NCBI GenBank assembly: GCA_937995535.1
Contig: CALKJU010000009.1
Location: 1 to 64,000 of the forward strand
Length of the DNA stretch: 64,000 bases
Reading direction: 5' to 3'
From: an uncultured Alphaproteobacteria bacterium
Lineage (GTDB): Bacteria > Pseudomonadota > Alphaproteobacteria > Geminicoccales > Geminicoccaceae
Part shown: piece after piece, positions 1 through 8,337 of the stretch
Layout of the letters: every line of letters starts with the position of its first letter
How positions within the stretch are numbered: position 1 is the stretch's first letter
Position numbers and translations under genes: made by a program
Notes under the pieces: model-generated
Databases searched by the model: none
The model's input: the letters and a program-made list of their open reading frames with translations, nothing else
Told to the model about the DNA's origin: nothing

Positions 1-174
1 GGGATCGACTGGCCGGTGCGGCTGCTGGTCCGCGAGGACGAAGCGGGGCAGGTCCAGGTGGTCTACAACGACTTCGCCTGGATCGCGCGTCGCCACGGCA
101 TCACCAGCCGCGGCCCGCAGTTCCAGATGGCCAGCGAGGTCATCGCCTCGATCACCTCGAGCGTGGCGGAGTGA
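1..174 (+). CDS. DUF302 domain protein, C-terminal fragment
   Basis: The reading frame is open from the first base to a TGA at 172-174, giving 57 residues; the start lies outside the window. The fragment contains VYNDFAWIARRHGI, which resembles the C-terminal part of DUF302 proteins (typically 'vsYNdPawlaeRHgl'), followed by a short helix. DUF302 proteins are small, often periplasmic or cytoplasmic, and have no settled biochemical role. It converges on the anion permease gene, with only about 10 bases between the stops. The family call rests on this short motif alone. Confidence 0.55.
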   Translation, partial: GIDWPVRLLVREDEAGQVQVVYNDFAWIARRHGITSRGPQFQMASEVIASITSSVAE

Positions 175-183
175 GGCCGTCGC

Positions 184-1425
184 CTACGCGAGCCGCAGCC
201 AGGCGAGCCAGGCCAGCGCCGCCGCGAGCGACAGCAGGGTGATCGGCACCCCGCAGCGCGCGTGCTCGGCGAAAGCCAGAGTGACGCCCACGTCCTTCGC
301 GCGCTCGACGGTGATGATGTTGGCGAGGCTGCCGACGATCAGGAGGTTGCCGGCGAACGTCGAGAGGAGCGCCAGCGCGTAGAGCAGGTCCGCCGTCGGC
401 TGCGGCACGATCGCGAGCAGGAGCACCACGAGCGGCACGTTGCCGATCGTGTTCGAGCCGATCACGGTCAGGGGTGCCAGCACCGGCAGGCTCGAGAGCG
501 GCAGGCCCGCGGCATCGAGGCGGGCGAGCAGCGCCGCCGGCAGACCGGTCGTCTCGAGCGCGTGGGTGACGACGAACAGGCCGGCGAACAGCACCAGCAG
601 ATGCCAGTCGACGAGGCCGAGGATGCGCTTGGTCGCGAGCTTGCGGCTGAGCATCAGCCCGCCGGCGACCAGCAGTACGCCTTCGACATGCGGCAGGGGC
701 GTCGCGAACAGCGCGAGCAGCACGGCGGTGTAGACGAGCGCCTTCCCCAACCCGCGGCGGTCGAGCAGGATCGCGGGGTCGGGCGCCCCGTGCGCGGCGC
801 GCGGGTCCGGATGCGCGAAGCGCCCGCGCCAGACGAAGGCCACCACCGCGAACACGACGCCGAGCGCGACCAGCGCCGGCGGGCCGCAGACGGCGAGAAA
901 GGCCCAGAAGTCGAGGCGCCCGACCTGCCCGATCAGGATGTTCTGCGGGTTGCCGATGATCGTCGCGGCCGAGCCGGCGTTCGACGCCGCGGCGAGCGCG
1001 ATCAGGAACGGCCGCGGATCGAGGCCGCGCCGGATCAGGCCGGTGCAGAGCAGGGGCGTCATGGCGAAGACGACGACGTCGTTGGCGAGCACCGCGCTGA
1101 GGCCGCCGGCGACCAGCACCGTCAGTGCCAGGAGGCGCAACGGCCCGGCCGCGGTGCGGGCGATCTTCGCCGAGCACCAGGCGTAGAAGCCACACGCCGC
1201 GAACTGCGCCGACAGGACCATCAGGCCGAACAGGATGACCAGCGTCGGCACGTCGATCGCGGCGCGCACGCCGTCGCCGGTGACCACCTCGGCGAGGAAC
1301 AGGACGATGGCGCCGACCAGTGCGATGCCGGTCCGGTCGATCTGCAGCAGCGGCCAGCGGCCGAGCGCCATGCCGACATAGACCGCGCCGAACACGGCCA
1401 GCACGAGCGGGGTCGGATCACTCAT
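184..1425 (-). CDS. SLC13/ArsB-NhaD-type anion permease
   Basis: This 413-residue inner-membrane protein has about ten hydrophobic segments. Two pseudo-repeated signatures are visible: SNAGSAATIIGNPQN at about residues 148-162 and IGSNTIGNVPL in the C-terminal half. The SNxG..GNPQN pattern is typical of the ion transporter superfamily (citrate/dicarboxylate, ArsB and NhaD permeases), where it forms substrate- and Na+-binding hairpins. NDVVVF near residue 115 is also typical. Substrate cannot be told; an inorganic or carboxylate anion is likely. The gene follows tetR and overlaps it as ATGA, so the two are probably co-transcribed and the permease is probably under TetR control. Confidence 0.8.
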   Translation of the reverse strand: MSDPTPLVLAVFGAVYVGMALGRWPLLQIDRTGIALVGAIVLFLAEVVTGDGVRAAIDVPTLVILFGLMVLSAQFAACGFYAWCSAKIARTAAGPLRLLALTVLVAGGLSAVLANDVVVFAMTPLLCTGLIRRGLDPRPFLIALAAASNAGSAATIIGNPQNILIGQVGRLDFWAFLAVCGPPALVALGVVFAVVAFVWRGRFAHPDPRAAHGAPDPAILLDRRGLGKALVYTAVLLALFATPLPHVEGVLLVAGGLMLSRKLATKRILGLVDWHLLVLFAGLFVVTHALETTGLPAALLARLDAAGLPLSSLPVLAPLTVIGSNTIGNVPLVVLLLAIVPQPTADLLYALALLSTFAGNLLIVGSLANIITVERAKDVGVTLAFAEHARCGVPITLLSLAAALAWLAWLRLA

Positions 1426-2039
1426 CGGCCGACCCGGAAGAGCAGCTCCAGATAGGTGCGGAACTGCCGCGACTGGCGCTGCAGCAGCCGCGCGTCGCCG
1501 CGGATGTTGCCGGTGACGAAGGCGCCTTCGATCAGGGTCACGATCATCTCGGCGAGCTCGCCCGCGGCGACCGGGACGACCGGTGGCCGCTGCGCGATCA
1601 GCGCCGCCAGCTTCGCCTCGTAGACCGCCTGCCAGGCGGCCAGCCGCTCGCGGATCGTGACATGCACCGCGGGGTCGAACTGGGCGCGCTCGTAGGTGAA
1701 GGAGGCGAACACGCAGCCGGCCGGCGGCTCGTCCAGCGCGTCGAGATGATCCTCGAAGAGGCGCAGGAAGATCAGCACCCGCTCGAGCGGATCGTCGGAC
1801 AGCCGGTCGGCCTGCGCGGACCAGCTCTGGAACAAAGCGAGGTCGGCCTCGGCGTAGCGCTCGAGCACGGCGCGGGCGAGCTCGGCCTTGCTCGCGAAAT
1901 GGTGGAAGAAGGCGCCCTTGGTCAGGCCGGTGGCGCGGAGCAGCTCGTCGAGCGACATGCCGGCATAGCCGTGACGCAGGATCAGTGCCTCGGCCGTGGC
2001 GACGAGCCTGTCGCGGGTCTGCTCACCCTTTCGCACCAC
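1422..2039 (-). CDS. TetR/AcrR family transcriptional regulator
   Basis: This 205-residue regulator has an N-terminal helix-turn-helix (about residues 10-55; MSLDELLRATGLTKGAFFHH is a classic TetR recognition region) and a helical ligand-binding C-terminus. The start is one of two adjacent GTG codons; I chose the first because it follows a GGTGAGG ribosome-binding stretch. It overlaps the permease gene by four bases and is divergent from an OsmC gene. The intergenic region carries two related candidate operators at 2052-2065 and 2131-2144, so it probably represses both itself and the OsmC gene. The TetR family often responds to small hydrophobic or electrophilic compounds; the ligand here is unknown. 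Confidence 0.88.
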   Translation of the reverse strand: MVRKGEQTRDRLVATAEALILRHGYAGMSLDELLRATGLTKGAFFHHFASKAELARAVLERYAEADLALFQSWSAQADRLSDDPLERVLIFLRLFEDHLDALDEPPAGCVFASFTYERAQFDPAVHVTIRERLAAWQAVYEAKLAALIAQRPPVVPVAAGELAEMIVTLIEGAFVTGNIRGDARLLQRQSRQFRTYLELLFRVGR

Positions 2040-2051
2040 CTCACCCGTCCC

Positions 2052-2065
2052 GTACCGTACGGTCT
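2052..2065 (-). promoter_or_regulatory. Candidate TetR operator, proximal to tetR
   Basis: Read on the minus strand this is AGACCGTACGGTAC, with a perfect 10-bp palindrome ACCGTACGGT at 2054-2063. It lies about 13 bases upstream of the tetR start. It matches the second site at 2131-2144 at AGACCG-N3-GGTA in opposite orientation. The AGACCG half resembles operators known for some TetR-family repressors of OsmC or reductase genes. Binding is inferred. Confidence 0.5.
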
Positions 2066-2119
2066 CTCTACGTGCTTACCCTTCGAGAACAAAGGGACTT
2101 TTTCAGATACCGTCGACAC

Positions 2120-2147
2120 ATGACAGAAACAGACCGGTTGGTATGAG
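2120..2147 (+). promoter_or_regulatory. Candidate promoter of the OsmC gene
   Basis: ATGACA at 2120-2125 and TATGAG at 2142-2147 are separated by 16 bases, giving a plausible sigma-70 promoter. A start near 2154 would leave a leader of about 43 bases. The operator at 2131-2144 fills the spacer and touches the -10 box, the usual arrangement for repression by blocking polymerase. Confidence 0.4.
2131..2144 (+). promoter_or_regulatory. Candidate TetR operator in the OsmC promoter
   Basis: The sequence AGACCGGTTGGTAT shares AGACCG-N3-GGTA with the inverted site at 2052-2065; the two centres are 79 bp apart. A second AGTCT follows at 2146-2150 and could extend the site. Two copies of the same 14-base pattern flanking a divergent tetR junction is the main support. 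Confidence 0.5.
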
Positions 2148-2196
2148 TCTCGCATGCCGGTCATCGGGACCGGTGCCGGGAACGGAGCGAGACGAC

Positions 2197-2748
2197 ATGA
2201 GCAGGATGATCAACGGCGTCGACCGCGACGCGCTGCAGGCGACGGTGGCCGCCGTGCAGGACGACCAGACACTGGCGGCCTTCGAGTTCCGCCTCGCCAA
2301 CCGGTGGATCGACGGCGGGCTCAACCGCTCGACGGTCGGCGCCTTCCACGGCACCAACATGGAGCACCACCGGGCGCAGCCGTTCGAGCTGGTCAACGAC
2401 GAGCCGCCGGTGCTGCTCGGTGCCGACCGCGGCCCCAACCCGGTCGAGCACGTGCTGCACGCGCTCGCCGGCTGCCTGACCACCTCGCTCGTCTACCACG
2501 CGGCCGCGCGCGGCGTGCGGATCGAGGCGGTGCGGACCCGGTTCGTGGGCGATCTCGACCTGCGCGGCTTCCTCGGCCTCGATCCGAGCGTGCGCAACGG
2601 CTACCGGGAGATCCGCGTCGCGTTCGAGATCGACGGCGACCTGACGGCCGCACAGAAGGTCGAGCTGGTCCGCCTCGCCAAGGCGCGCTCGCCCGTCTTC
2701 GACATCGTCCGCCATGGTGTGCCGGTGGCCTGCGCGCTGGCCGGGTGA
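2197..2748 (+). CDS. OsmC family protein
   Basis: This 183-residue cytoplasmic protein fits the OsmC/Ohr fold, whose members reduce organic hydroperoxides or act as related thiol proteins. The conserved central helix region reads LHALAGCLTTSLVYHAAARG, containing the first reactive cysteine, and a second cysteine lies in PVACALAG at the extreme C-terminus. The ATG at 2197 follows GGAGCGAG at a good distance; the frame is open further upstream but that part runs through the promoter. The gene is divergent from tetR and is followed by a strong hairpin. Control by an electrophile- or peroxide-sensing TetR protein would suit the family, but this is inference. Confidence 0.85.
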   Translation: MSRMINGVDRDALQATVAAVQDDQTLAAFEFRLANRWIDGGLNRSTVGAFHGTNMEHHRAQPFELVNDEPPVLLGADRGPNPVEHVLHALAGCLTTSLVYHAAARGVRIEAVRTRFVGDLDLRGFLGLDPSVRNGYREIRVAFEIDGDLTAAQKVELVRLAKARSPVFDIVRHGVPVACALAG

Positions 2749-2759
2749 GAGCGGCGGTT

Positions 2760-2791
2760 GGGGCTCGGCCAGGACGGCACGGCCGAGCCCC
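2760..2791 (+). terminator. Hairpin terminator after the OsmC gene
   Basis: An 11-bp perfect stem, GGGGCTCGGCC (2760-2770) with GGCCGAGCCCC (2781-2791), encloses a 10-base loop, starting 12 bases after the OsmC stop. It is followed by a pyrimidine run (CTTCCCCC) and not a clear T tract, as is usual in very GC-rich genomes. Confidence 0.6.
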
Positions 2792-2913
2792 CTTCCCCCG
2801 CACGAGCGACCCGATCCCGTCACCGCTTGCGCGGCGCGCGAGGTCCGGCCGCGAAGACCAACCTAGCCCCGGCGTGCGGCCGCGGCGTGATCTGGATCAC
2901 ATCGACCTGATCT

Positions 2914-4026
2914 TCAGTTCGGCAGCAGCGCCCCGTGGCGTCCGGGCAGCGGCACCGCGCCCGCAACCTTGACGACCACCTCCCCGGCGCGCACGAGGCC
3001 GCGCGCCGCCCGGGCGAAGACGATGCCGGCGATCGGCGAGCGGACCTCGACCGCGCCACCGCGCAGCGGGTCGAGCAGGTGGCAGACGAGCTGCCCGGCG
3101 GCCACGGTCTCGCCCGGAGTCACCGTGAACAACGCGATCCCGCTGACCGGCGCCTCGATCATCGCCGCGCCCTCGAGCGGCGTCGGCGACGCGACGAGCG
3201 GTGACAAAGGCGGCGCGTCATCGTCGAGAAGACCGCGCCGGGTGAGGAACCGCAGCAGCGCCTCGGCGTCGGCCGCGGCCGTCTGCGGCGCGATGTCGCG
3301 CTGGCCGCGATACTCGACGGTCGCCGCGAGGCAGGCCTGCGGCAGCGGGCGCTCGGGGAACCGGCGCGCGAGACGCCACCAGATCGACGAGAACGCCTCG
3401 TCGAACGGATGGCCGCCCGACTCCTCGGCGAGCAGCACCGCCACCGCTCCGGTCTCCGCGGCGAGGTCGGAGGCGTCGGGCCACAAGGGCGTGCCCAGAT
3501 AGAGATGCACCGCGGCCTCGAGGTCGCAGTGCAGGTCGAGCACGATGTCGGCATCGACCGCGAGCCGGCACAGATGCCGACGGAGCGCTGCGTTCTCGCC
3601 CACCGCCGGCAGAGCCTCCGCGGCGTCGCACAGGGCCGCCCGGACGAGCGCCACATTCGCGGCGGCGTCGTCCCCCAGCCGCGCCGTCACGGCCCTGGCG
3701 ACCGCCGGCTCGAGATCCGGCCAGCCACGGTTGAAGTTGCCCATCGTGGCCAGATCGTAGCGGCCGAGCGCGGTCTGCATCAGGCTCTGCGCGAGGCCGA
3801 TCGGGTTGGCGACCGGCACCAGCAGGATCTCGCCCGCGACGCGCCCGGCCTCCTCGAGCGCCGTGAGGCGCCGGCCCAGCTCGTGCAGGACCAGCGTCCC
3901 GGGCAGCTCGTCGGCGTGCAGGGCGGCCTGGAGGTAGGCCTTGGGCCGCGCCCCGACGGTCCCGAACCGCTGCACGGCCAGATGCCGCTCGGTACCCGGC
4001 GCTGCCGCCGGCAGCTCGATCCGCAT
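2914..4026 (-). CDS. Succinylglutamate desuccinylase/aspartoacylase family hydrolase
   Basis: This 370-residue protein belongs to the AstE/AspA (M14-like) zinc hydrolases. AALHADELPG near residue 40 provides the HxxE zinc pair, and DIVLDLHCD near residue 155 the third histidine. NFNRGWPDL is a further family motif. The C-terminal third (VSGIALFTVTPGETVAAGQL and following) looks like a biotinyl/lipoyl-like beta domain, common in the longer members of this family. I chose ATG 4026, which follows AGGGGTGGAG; a GTG at 4035 is also possible. Substrates of these stand-alone members are usually unknown N-acyl or amide compounds. The gene is divergent from an SDR gene. Confidence 0.75.
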   Translation of the reverse strand: MRIELPAAAPGTERHLAVQRFGTVGARPKAYLQAALHADELPGTLVLHELGRRLTALEEAGRVAGEILLVPVANPIGLAQSLMQTALGRYDLATMGNFNRGWPDLEPAVARAVTARLGDDAAANVALVRAALCDAAEALPAVGENAALRRHLCRLAVDADIVLDLHCDLEAAVHLYLGTPLWPDASDLAAETGAVAVLLAEESGGHPFDEAFSSIWWRLARRFPERPLPQACLAATVEYRGQRDIAPQTAAADAEALLRFLTRRGLLDDDAPPLSPLVASPTPLEGAAMIEAPVSGIALFTVTPGETVAAGQLVCHLLDPLRGGAVEVRSPIAGIVFARAARGLVRAGEVVVKVAGAVPLPGRHGALLPN

Positions 4027-4112
4027 CGACTCCACCCCTGATCCCCCGCTTGACCGCGACCGACCCCACCGGCTTCATCGCAGGCCGGTGTGCATCGGGG
4101 AAGGCGGCGGCC

Positions 4113-4859
4113 ATGCGGCTCGACGGCAAGGTGGCGATCGTGACCGGCGGCGGCTCTGGCTTCGGGGCGGCGATCGCCGAGCGCTTCGCCCATGCCGGGG
4201 CGCGCGTCGTGGTCGCCGACATCGTCGCCGAGGCGGCGCAGCGGGTCGCTGCCGCGATCGGCGACGCGGCGATCGCGGTCACCGCCGACGTCAGCCGTGA
4301 CGAGGGCAACCGGGCGATGATCGAGGCGGCGACCGGCCGCTGGGGGCGGCTCGACGTCCTGGTCGCCAATGCCGGCGTGACCCACGTCAACCAGCCGCTC
4401 ACCGAGGTCACCGAGGCCGACTTCGACCGGGTCTACGCGGTCAACGTCAAGGCGCTCTACTGGGCGGCGAAGCATGCCGTGCCGGTGTTCCGCGCGGCCG
4501 GCGGCGGGGTGATCCTGATCACCGCCTCGACTGCCGGCATCCGGCCGCGGCCCGGCCTGTGCTGGTACAACGGCAGCAAGGGTGCCGCGATCCTGATCAC
4601 CAAGTCGATGGCCGTCGAGCTGGCGCCCGACCGGATCCGGGTCAATGCGCTCTGCCCGGTGGCCGGCGAGACCCCGTTGCTCGCCTCGTTCATGGGCGGC
4701 GACACGCCGGAGCTGCGCGCCAAGTTCAAGGCGACGGTGCCGCTGGGCCGGCTCAGCACCCCGCGCGACGTCGCCAGCGCGGCGCTGTTCCTCGCCTCCG
4801 ACGAGGCCGAGTTCCTGACCGGCGTCGCCCTCGAGGTCGACGGCGGACGCTGCATCTGA
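4113..4859 (+). CDS. SDR family oxidoreductase
   Basis: This 248-residue NAD(P)-dependent short-chain dehydrogenase is of the classical type. It has a TGGGSGFGAAIAERF cofactor loop at about residues 12-26, the NAGV structural motif, a catalytic YNGSK (YxxxK), and the C-terminal FLTGVALEVDGGRCI typical of FabG-like enzymes. The acidic residue at the end of strand 2 (VVVADI) suggests NAD preference. ATG 4113 follows GGGGAAGG; an ATG at 4050 in frame would add 21 residues that do not resemble the family. The substrate cannot be inferred. Confidence 0.85.
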   Translation: MRLDGKVAIVTGGGSGFGAAIAERFAHAGARVVVADIVAEAAQRVAAAIGDAAIAVTADVSRDEGNRAMIEAATGRWGRLDVLVANAGVTHVNQPLTEVTEADFDRVYAVNVKALYWAAKHAVPVFRAAGGGVILITASTAGIRPRPGLCWYNGSKGAAILITKSMAVELAPDRIRVNALCPVAGETPLLASFMGGDTPELRAKFKATVPLGRLSTPRDVASAALFLASDEAEFLTGVALEVDGGRCI

Positions 4860-4865
4860 TCCGTT

Positions 4866-5159
4866 TCAGGTGAGGCTGAGCACGACGAGCCAGACGAGCG
4901 CGATCCAGCGCACCACCTCCGCCAGCGTCGATCGGTCGCGCTCCGCGGCGCCCCACACCCCGACCAACGCCACGAGATTGTACGGCACGGACAGGCCATA
5001 GCCGACCAGCAGCGCGGCCCAGGTCCACCCGTGCGAGAGCAGCGTCAGGAAAGCGAGCGAGGTCGCGCCGTTGACCAGCAGCGCGCCGAGCACCGCCCAG
5101 GTCCAGAACGCCTGCGCCAGCGGCAGCTCGCCGCGCCACAGGCGGCCGAGCGCGCTCAC
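4866..5159 (-). CDS. Small membrane protein, unknown function
   Basis: This 97-residue protein has three hydrophobic segments, at about residues 17-42, 46-69 and 80-96, so it is an inner-membrane protein. It starts LGRLWRGELPLAQAFW, with a charged amphipathic N-terminus before the first membrane segment. I do not recognise a named family; similar short 'RGELPLxxxFW' membrane proteins occur in alphaproteobacteria as hypotheticals. Its ATG overlaps the stop of the upstream 253-residue membrane protein (ATGA), so the two are probably translationally coupled and may act together. Confidence 0.65.
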   Translation of the reverse strand: MSALGRLWRGELPLAQAFWTWAVLGALLVNGATSLAFLTLLSHGWTWAALLVGYGLSVPYNLVALVGVWGAAERDRSTLAEVVRWIALVWLVVLSLT

Positions 5160-5917
5160 GTCGTGGCGGGCGGCCCGCCGCGCTCGCGGAGCACCAGGTA
5201 GACGAAGGACAGATAGGCGGCCATCAGCGGCGCCTGCAGCAGCAGGCCGGTGGCGCTGACCACGAGCACGACGAACTGCGCGAACAGCTTGGCGCCGATC
5301 CCGGAGAACACCGCGCCGAGCAGCGGGGCCACGAGCAGCGCGAGCCAGCTCGGCGCGATGGCGAGCACGAGCCCGGCGAACAGCCGCACCGTGTTACCGT
5401 CGGTCAGCCGCCACGAGGTGGCGAACCCGATACCCGGATCGTCGCTCGCCACCGCCGGCAGGACGAGCTGGAAGCGGGCGGTGACGAGCAATGCCGCCAT
5501 CAGTGCCACCGGCAGCGCCAGCACGCCGACCCCCGGGAGCATCCCGAACAGCCCCACGCCGAGCAGGAAGACCAGCGAGCCCAGCGCGCCGATCGCCAGG
5601 TAGGAGGCGAGATAGCGCAGCACCCGAGCGTCGAGTACCGGCCACGGGCCGGGGACCGGCTCGCCGCGCAGGATGCGGCGGTGCCAGACGACCGCTACGG
5701 CCGAGAGCGCGACGATCGAGGCCAGGGCCGAGACCAGCATCGTGCCGATCCCGTCGGGCGAGCCGACGAGCAGGACCAGTACGAGGTCGACGGCGACCAG
5801 CACGACCAGCCAGCCGAACGCCACCTCGAGCAGCGCCTCGCGATGGTCGAGGACGTCGCGGACCGCACGACGGACGAGGTCGCCGGTCGGCAGGACGCGG
5901 TTCAGCGGTGGCGGCAT
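5156..5917 (-). CDS. Polytopic membrane protein, unknown function
   Basis: This 253-residue inner-membrane protein has about six hydrophobic stretches (near 33-55, 60-82, 110-135, 137-155, 180-205 and 212-240). It contains no motif I can assign. The short amphipathic N-terminus followed by FGWLVVLVAVDLVLVLL and the arrangement of helices resemble bacterial YciC/DUF975-like membrane proteins, which is a weak similarity. It lies seven bases after a DUF2237 gene and overlaps the next small membrane gene, making a three-gene unit. Confidence 0.6.
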   Translation of the reverse strand: MPPPLNRVLPTGDLVRRAVRDVLDHREALLEVAFGWLVVLVAVDLVLVLLVGSPDGIGTMLVSALASIVALSAVAVVWHRRILRGEPVPGPWPVLDARVLRYLASYLAIGALGSLVFLLGVGLFGMLPGVGVLALPVALMAALLVTARFQLVLPAVASDDPGIGFATSWRLTDGNTVRLFAGLVLAIAPSWLALLVAPLLGAVFSGIGAKLFAQFVVLVVSATGLLLQAPLMAAYLSFVYLVLRERGGPPATT

Positions 5918-5924
5918 CCCGGGC

Positions 5925-6302
5925 TCACATCAGGTCCAGCGCGTGCGCCTTGAGTGCGGCGAGGTCGACCAGCTCGAGCGTCGCCGCGTGGGTGGCCGCG
6001 AGCACCACGCGCGGCGCCTTGCCGGCCTCCCACGCCTCGCGCCAGCGCGCCGCGCACAGGCACCAGCGGTCGCCCGGCCGCAGCCCGGGGAAGCCGAAGG
6101 CCGGCACGGGCGTGCTGAGATCGTTGCCGCGCGCCTTGGAGAAGGCGAGGAACTCGGCGGTGACCTCGGCACACACCGTATGCCGGCCACGATCCTCGGG
6201 GCCGGTGTTGCAGCAGCCGTCGCGGAAGAAGCCGGTCAGGGGGCGGCGCGAGCATTCCGCGAGCGGTCCGCCCAGCACGTTTCGTTGCGCGGTGTCGACC
6301 AT
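5925..6302 (-). CDS. DUF2237 family protein
   Basis: This 125-residue cytoplasmic protein matches DUF2237 along its whole length. It has NVLGGPLAECSRRPLTGFFR and RDGCCNTGPEDRGRHTVC at the N-terminus, FGFPGLRPGDRWCLCAARW in the middle and THAATLELVDLAALKAHA near the end. The conserved cysteines (GCCNTG, WCLC) suggest a metal site or redox role, but no function is established for the family. It is the first gene of a likely operon with two membrane proteins and lies 84 bases downstream of the S9 peptidase gene on the same strand. Confidence 0.9.
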   Translation of the reverse strand: MVDTAQRNVLGGPLAECSRRPLTGFFRDGCCNTGPEDRGRHTVCAEVTAEFLAFSKARGNDLSTPVPAFGFPGLRPGDRWCLCAARWREAWEAGKAPRVVLAATHAATLELVDLAALKAHALDLM

Positions 6303-6386
6303 CGGCGAGGCTCCACGGCACGCGGTGCGCCTGCCTTTGCCCCCGGTGGCGTCCGGCGTCCAGCCCCGCCTTGCCAGTACTGACCG

Positions 6387-8327
6387 TCAGCAGGCTCCCT
6401 CGGGCAGCGGTGCCAGACCCTCGGCCGGCTCGATGCCAAGCACGCGGCAGAAGAAGCTGTGTTCCGCCTGCTGTGCGGCGACGATCGTCTCCGCCTTGCG
6501 GAACCCGTGCCCCTCTCCGGGGAAGGCGAGATAGGCCACCGGCAGACCCTTGGCGCGCAGCGCCGCGACCATCGCCTCGGCCTGGTTCGGCGGTACCGCC
6601 GCGTCGTCGAGACCCTGGAAGAAGATGACCGGGCAGTTCAGCCGGTCGACGTGGTGGATCGGCGAGCGGGCACGGTAGAGCGCGCGCGCCTCCGGCAGCG
6701 GCCCGACCAGCCGGTCGAGGTAGCGGCTCTCGAACTTGTGCGTGTCGCGTGCGAGCGCCTCGAGATCGCCGATCCCGTAATATGACGCGCCGACCTTGAA
6801 CAGGTCGTGGAAGGTCAGGGCGCAGAGCGTGGTGAAACCGGCGGCGCTGCCGCCGCGGATCGCGAGGCGCGCCGCGTCGGCCAGCCCCTCGGCGACGAGA
6901 TGCCGCGCCGCCGCGAGGCAGTCCTCGACGTCGACCACGCCCCACTGGCCGTCGAGACGGCACCGGTAGGCGCGCCCGAACCCCGTGCTGCCACCATAGT
7001 TCACGTCGACGACCGCGAAGCCGCGGCTGGTCCAGAACTGCGTGCCGAGGCTGAGCGCCGCCCGCGCGGCGCTGGTCGGCCCGCCATGGCTGCGCACGAT
7101 CAGCGGCGGCCGCTCGTTCGCCGGACCGCGGCATGCCGGGTTCGTCGGCGGGTAGTGGAACGCATGGGTCCGCCGCCCGCCGGTCGACGCGAACCAGATC
7201 GGCCGCGGCCGCGCGATCCGATCCGGACCGAACGGCAGTGCCGCACCACTCACCACGGCGCGGTGTTGGCCGCTGCCGCCCGCGACCAGGAGCAGCGCCG
7301 AAGGCGCGTCGGCCGCCGCCGCCAGCACCGCGACCTGGCCGTCGCAGGCGGTCGGCTCCGCGACCTCGACCACGCCCGGCAGGTCGACCGGCCGCAGCGA
7401 TCCGCTCGGCAGGTCGAGCCAGGCGAGCCCGGTGAAGCCGTCGCGGGTGACGGTCACGGCCAGCGTCCGCGCATCCAGCGCGGCGAACCAGCGCTGGCCC
7501 AACGACCACAGCGGTCCGGCATACTCGGCCGCGTCTTCGCGCAGGCATGACGTGCTCCGCCCGTCCCACCGCCAAAGGTTCCAAAAGCCGGTGCGATCGC
7601 TGGCGAAGACCAGGCTGCCGTCGGCCAGCCACAGCGGCTGCAGCACGGACTCCTGACTGCCGCCGGCGATCGCCGTGGGCGCTCCCGGGCGGCCGGCGCC
7701 GTCGAGCTCGGCGACCCACAGCCGGGTCGCGTCCCACGGCATGTCGGGATGATCCCAGGTCAACCAGGCGAGCCGCCGGCCGTCCGCGCTCAGCGTCGGC
7801 GCAGCGACGAAGTCGTGCCCGGCGCACAGCACCTCGCCGGCACCGCCGGCTCCGTCCAGCGCTACGGCCACCAGCGTCGTCTCGGGCTCGCCGCCGCGCC
7901 GATGGTCCTCGCGAACCGCGAGGACGCGCTGCCGCGGCAGATCGATCACCGGCTCGGCATAACGCAACGCGCCGTCGCTCTCCGGAGTGAGCGCCCAACC
8001 TGGCGTCACACCGGGCAGGCGGTAGAGGCGCTGGTCGGCCTGGTTGCAACCGACCACCACCCCCTCGGCGACCGCGTAGGCCCGCCCGCCATATTCCTGG
8101 GCGCGCGTGCGCAGCGAGAACCCGGCGCGCGTGACCTCGACGATCCGGCCGTGCCGACGCTCGCGGCGCAGCAGCGCCACCCGCCCGCCCTCGTGCGGCC
8201 GTGCCTCCGTCCACCACAACGCCTCGCGGGTCAGTTGTGGCCAGCCGAGCACGACCTGCGCCCCGGCAACGAGCGCCGGGGTGATCGGTGACGGCCAGGC
8301 GCCATAGGGCAGGACACGGTCGGCCAT
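6387..8327 (-). CDS. S9 family prolyl oligopeptidase-like peptidase
   Basis: This 646-residue protein has an N-terminal beta-propeller-like region (about residues 1-390) and a C-terminal alpha/beta-hydrolase domain, the layout of dipeptidyl aminopeptidase/acylaminoacyl peptidases. The catalytic triad is visible as Ser494 in RGGSAAGFTT, Asp574 or Asp575 in QGLDDAAVPP and His607 in EGHGFR. RSHGGPTSAARA is the oxyanion-hole region. No signal peptide is seen, so it probably acts on small peptides in the cytoplasm. It starts 10 bases after a lipoprotein gene on the same strand, so the two are probably co-transcribed. Confidence 0.9.
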   Translation of the reverse strand: MADRVLPYGAWPSPITPALVAGAQVVLGWPQLTREALWWTEARPHEGGRVALLRRERRHGRIVEVTRAGFSLRTRAQEYGGRAYAVAEGVVVGCNQADQRLYRLPGVTPGWALTPESDGALRYAEPVIDLPRQRVLAVREDHRRGGEPETTLVAVALDGAGGAGEVLCAGHDFVAAPTLSADGRRLAWLTWDHPDMPWDATRLWVAELDGAGRPGAPTAIAGGSQESVLQPLWLADGSLVFASDRTGFWNLWRWDGRSTSCLREDAAEYAGPLWSLGQRWFAALDARTLAVTVTRDGFTGLAWLDLPSGSLRPVDLPGVVEVAEPTACDGQVAVLAAAADAPSALLLVAGGSGQHRAVVSGAALPFGPDRIARPRPIWFASTGGRRTHAFHYPPTNPACRGPANERPPLIVRSHGGPTSAARAALSLGTQFWTSRGFAVVDVNYGGSTGFGRAYRCRLDGQWGVVDVEDCLAAARHLVAEGLADAARLAIRGGSAAGFTTLCALTFHDLFKVGASYYGIGDLEALARDTHKFESRYLDRLVGPLPEARALYRARSPIHHVDRLNCPVIFFQGLDDAAVPPNQAEAMVAALRAKGLPVAYLAFPGEGHGFRKAETIVAAQQAEHSFFCRVLGIEPAEGLAPLPEGAC

Positions 8328-8337
8328 CCCGCGCCGC

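Noticed and set aside
262-1455. A 397-residue plus-strand frame opposite the anion permease
   Set aside because: Its composition (Arg/Glu/Gln/His-rich, no hydrophobic core) is that of a shadow frame, while the minus strand has a clear permease.
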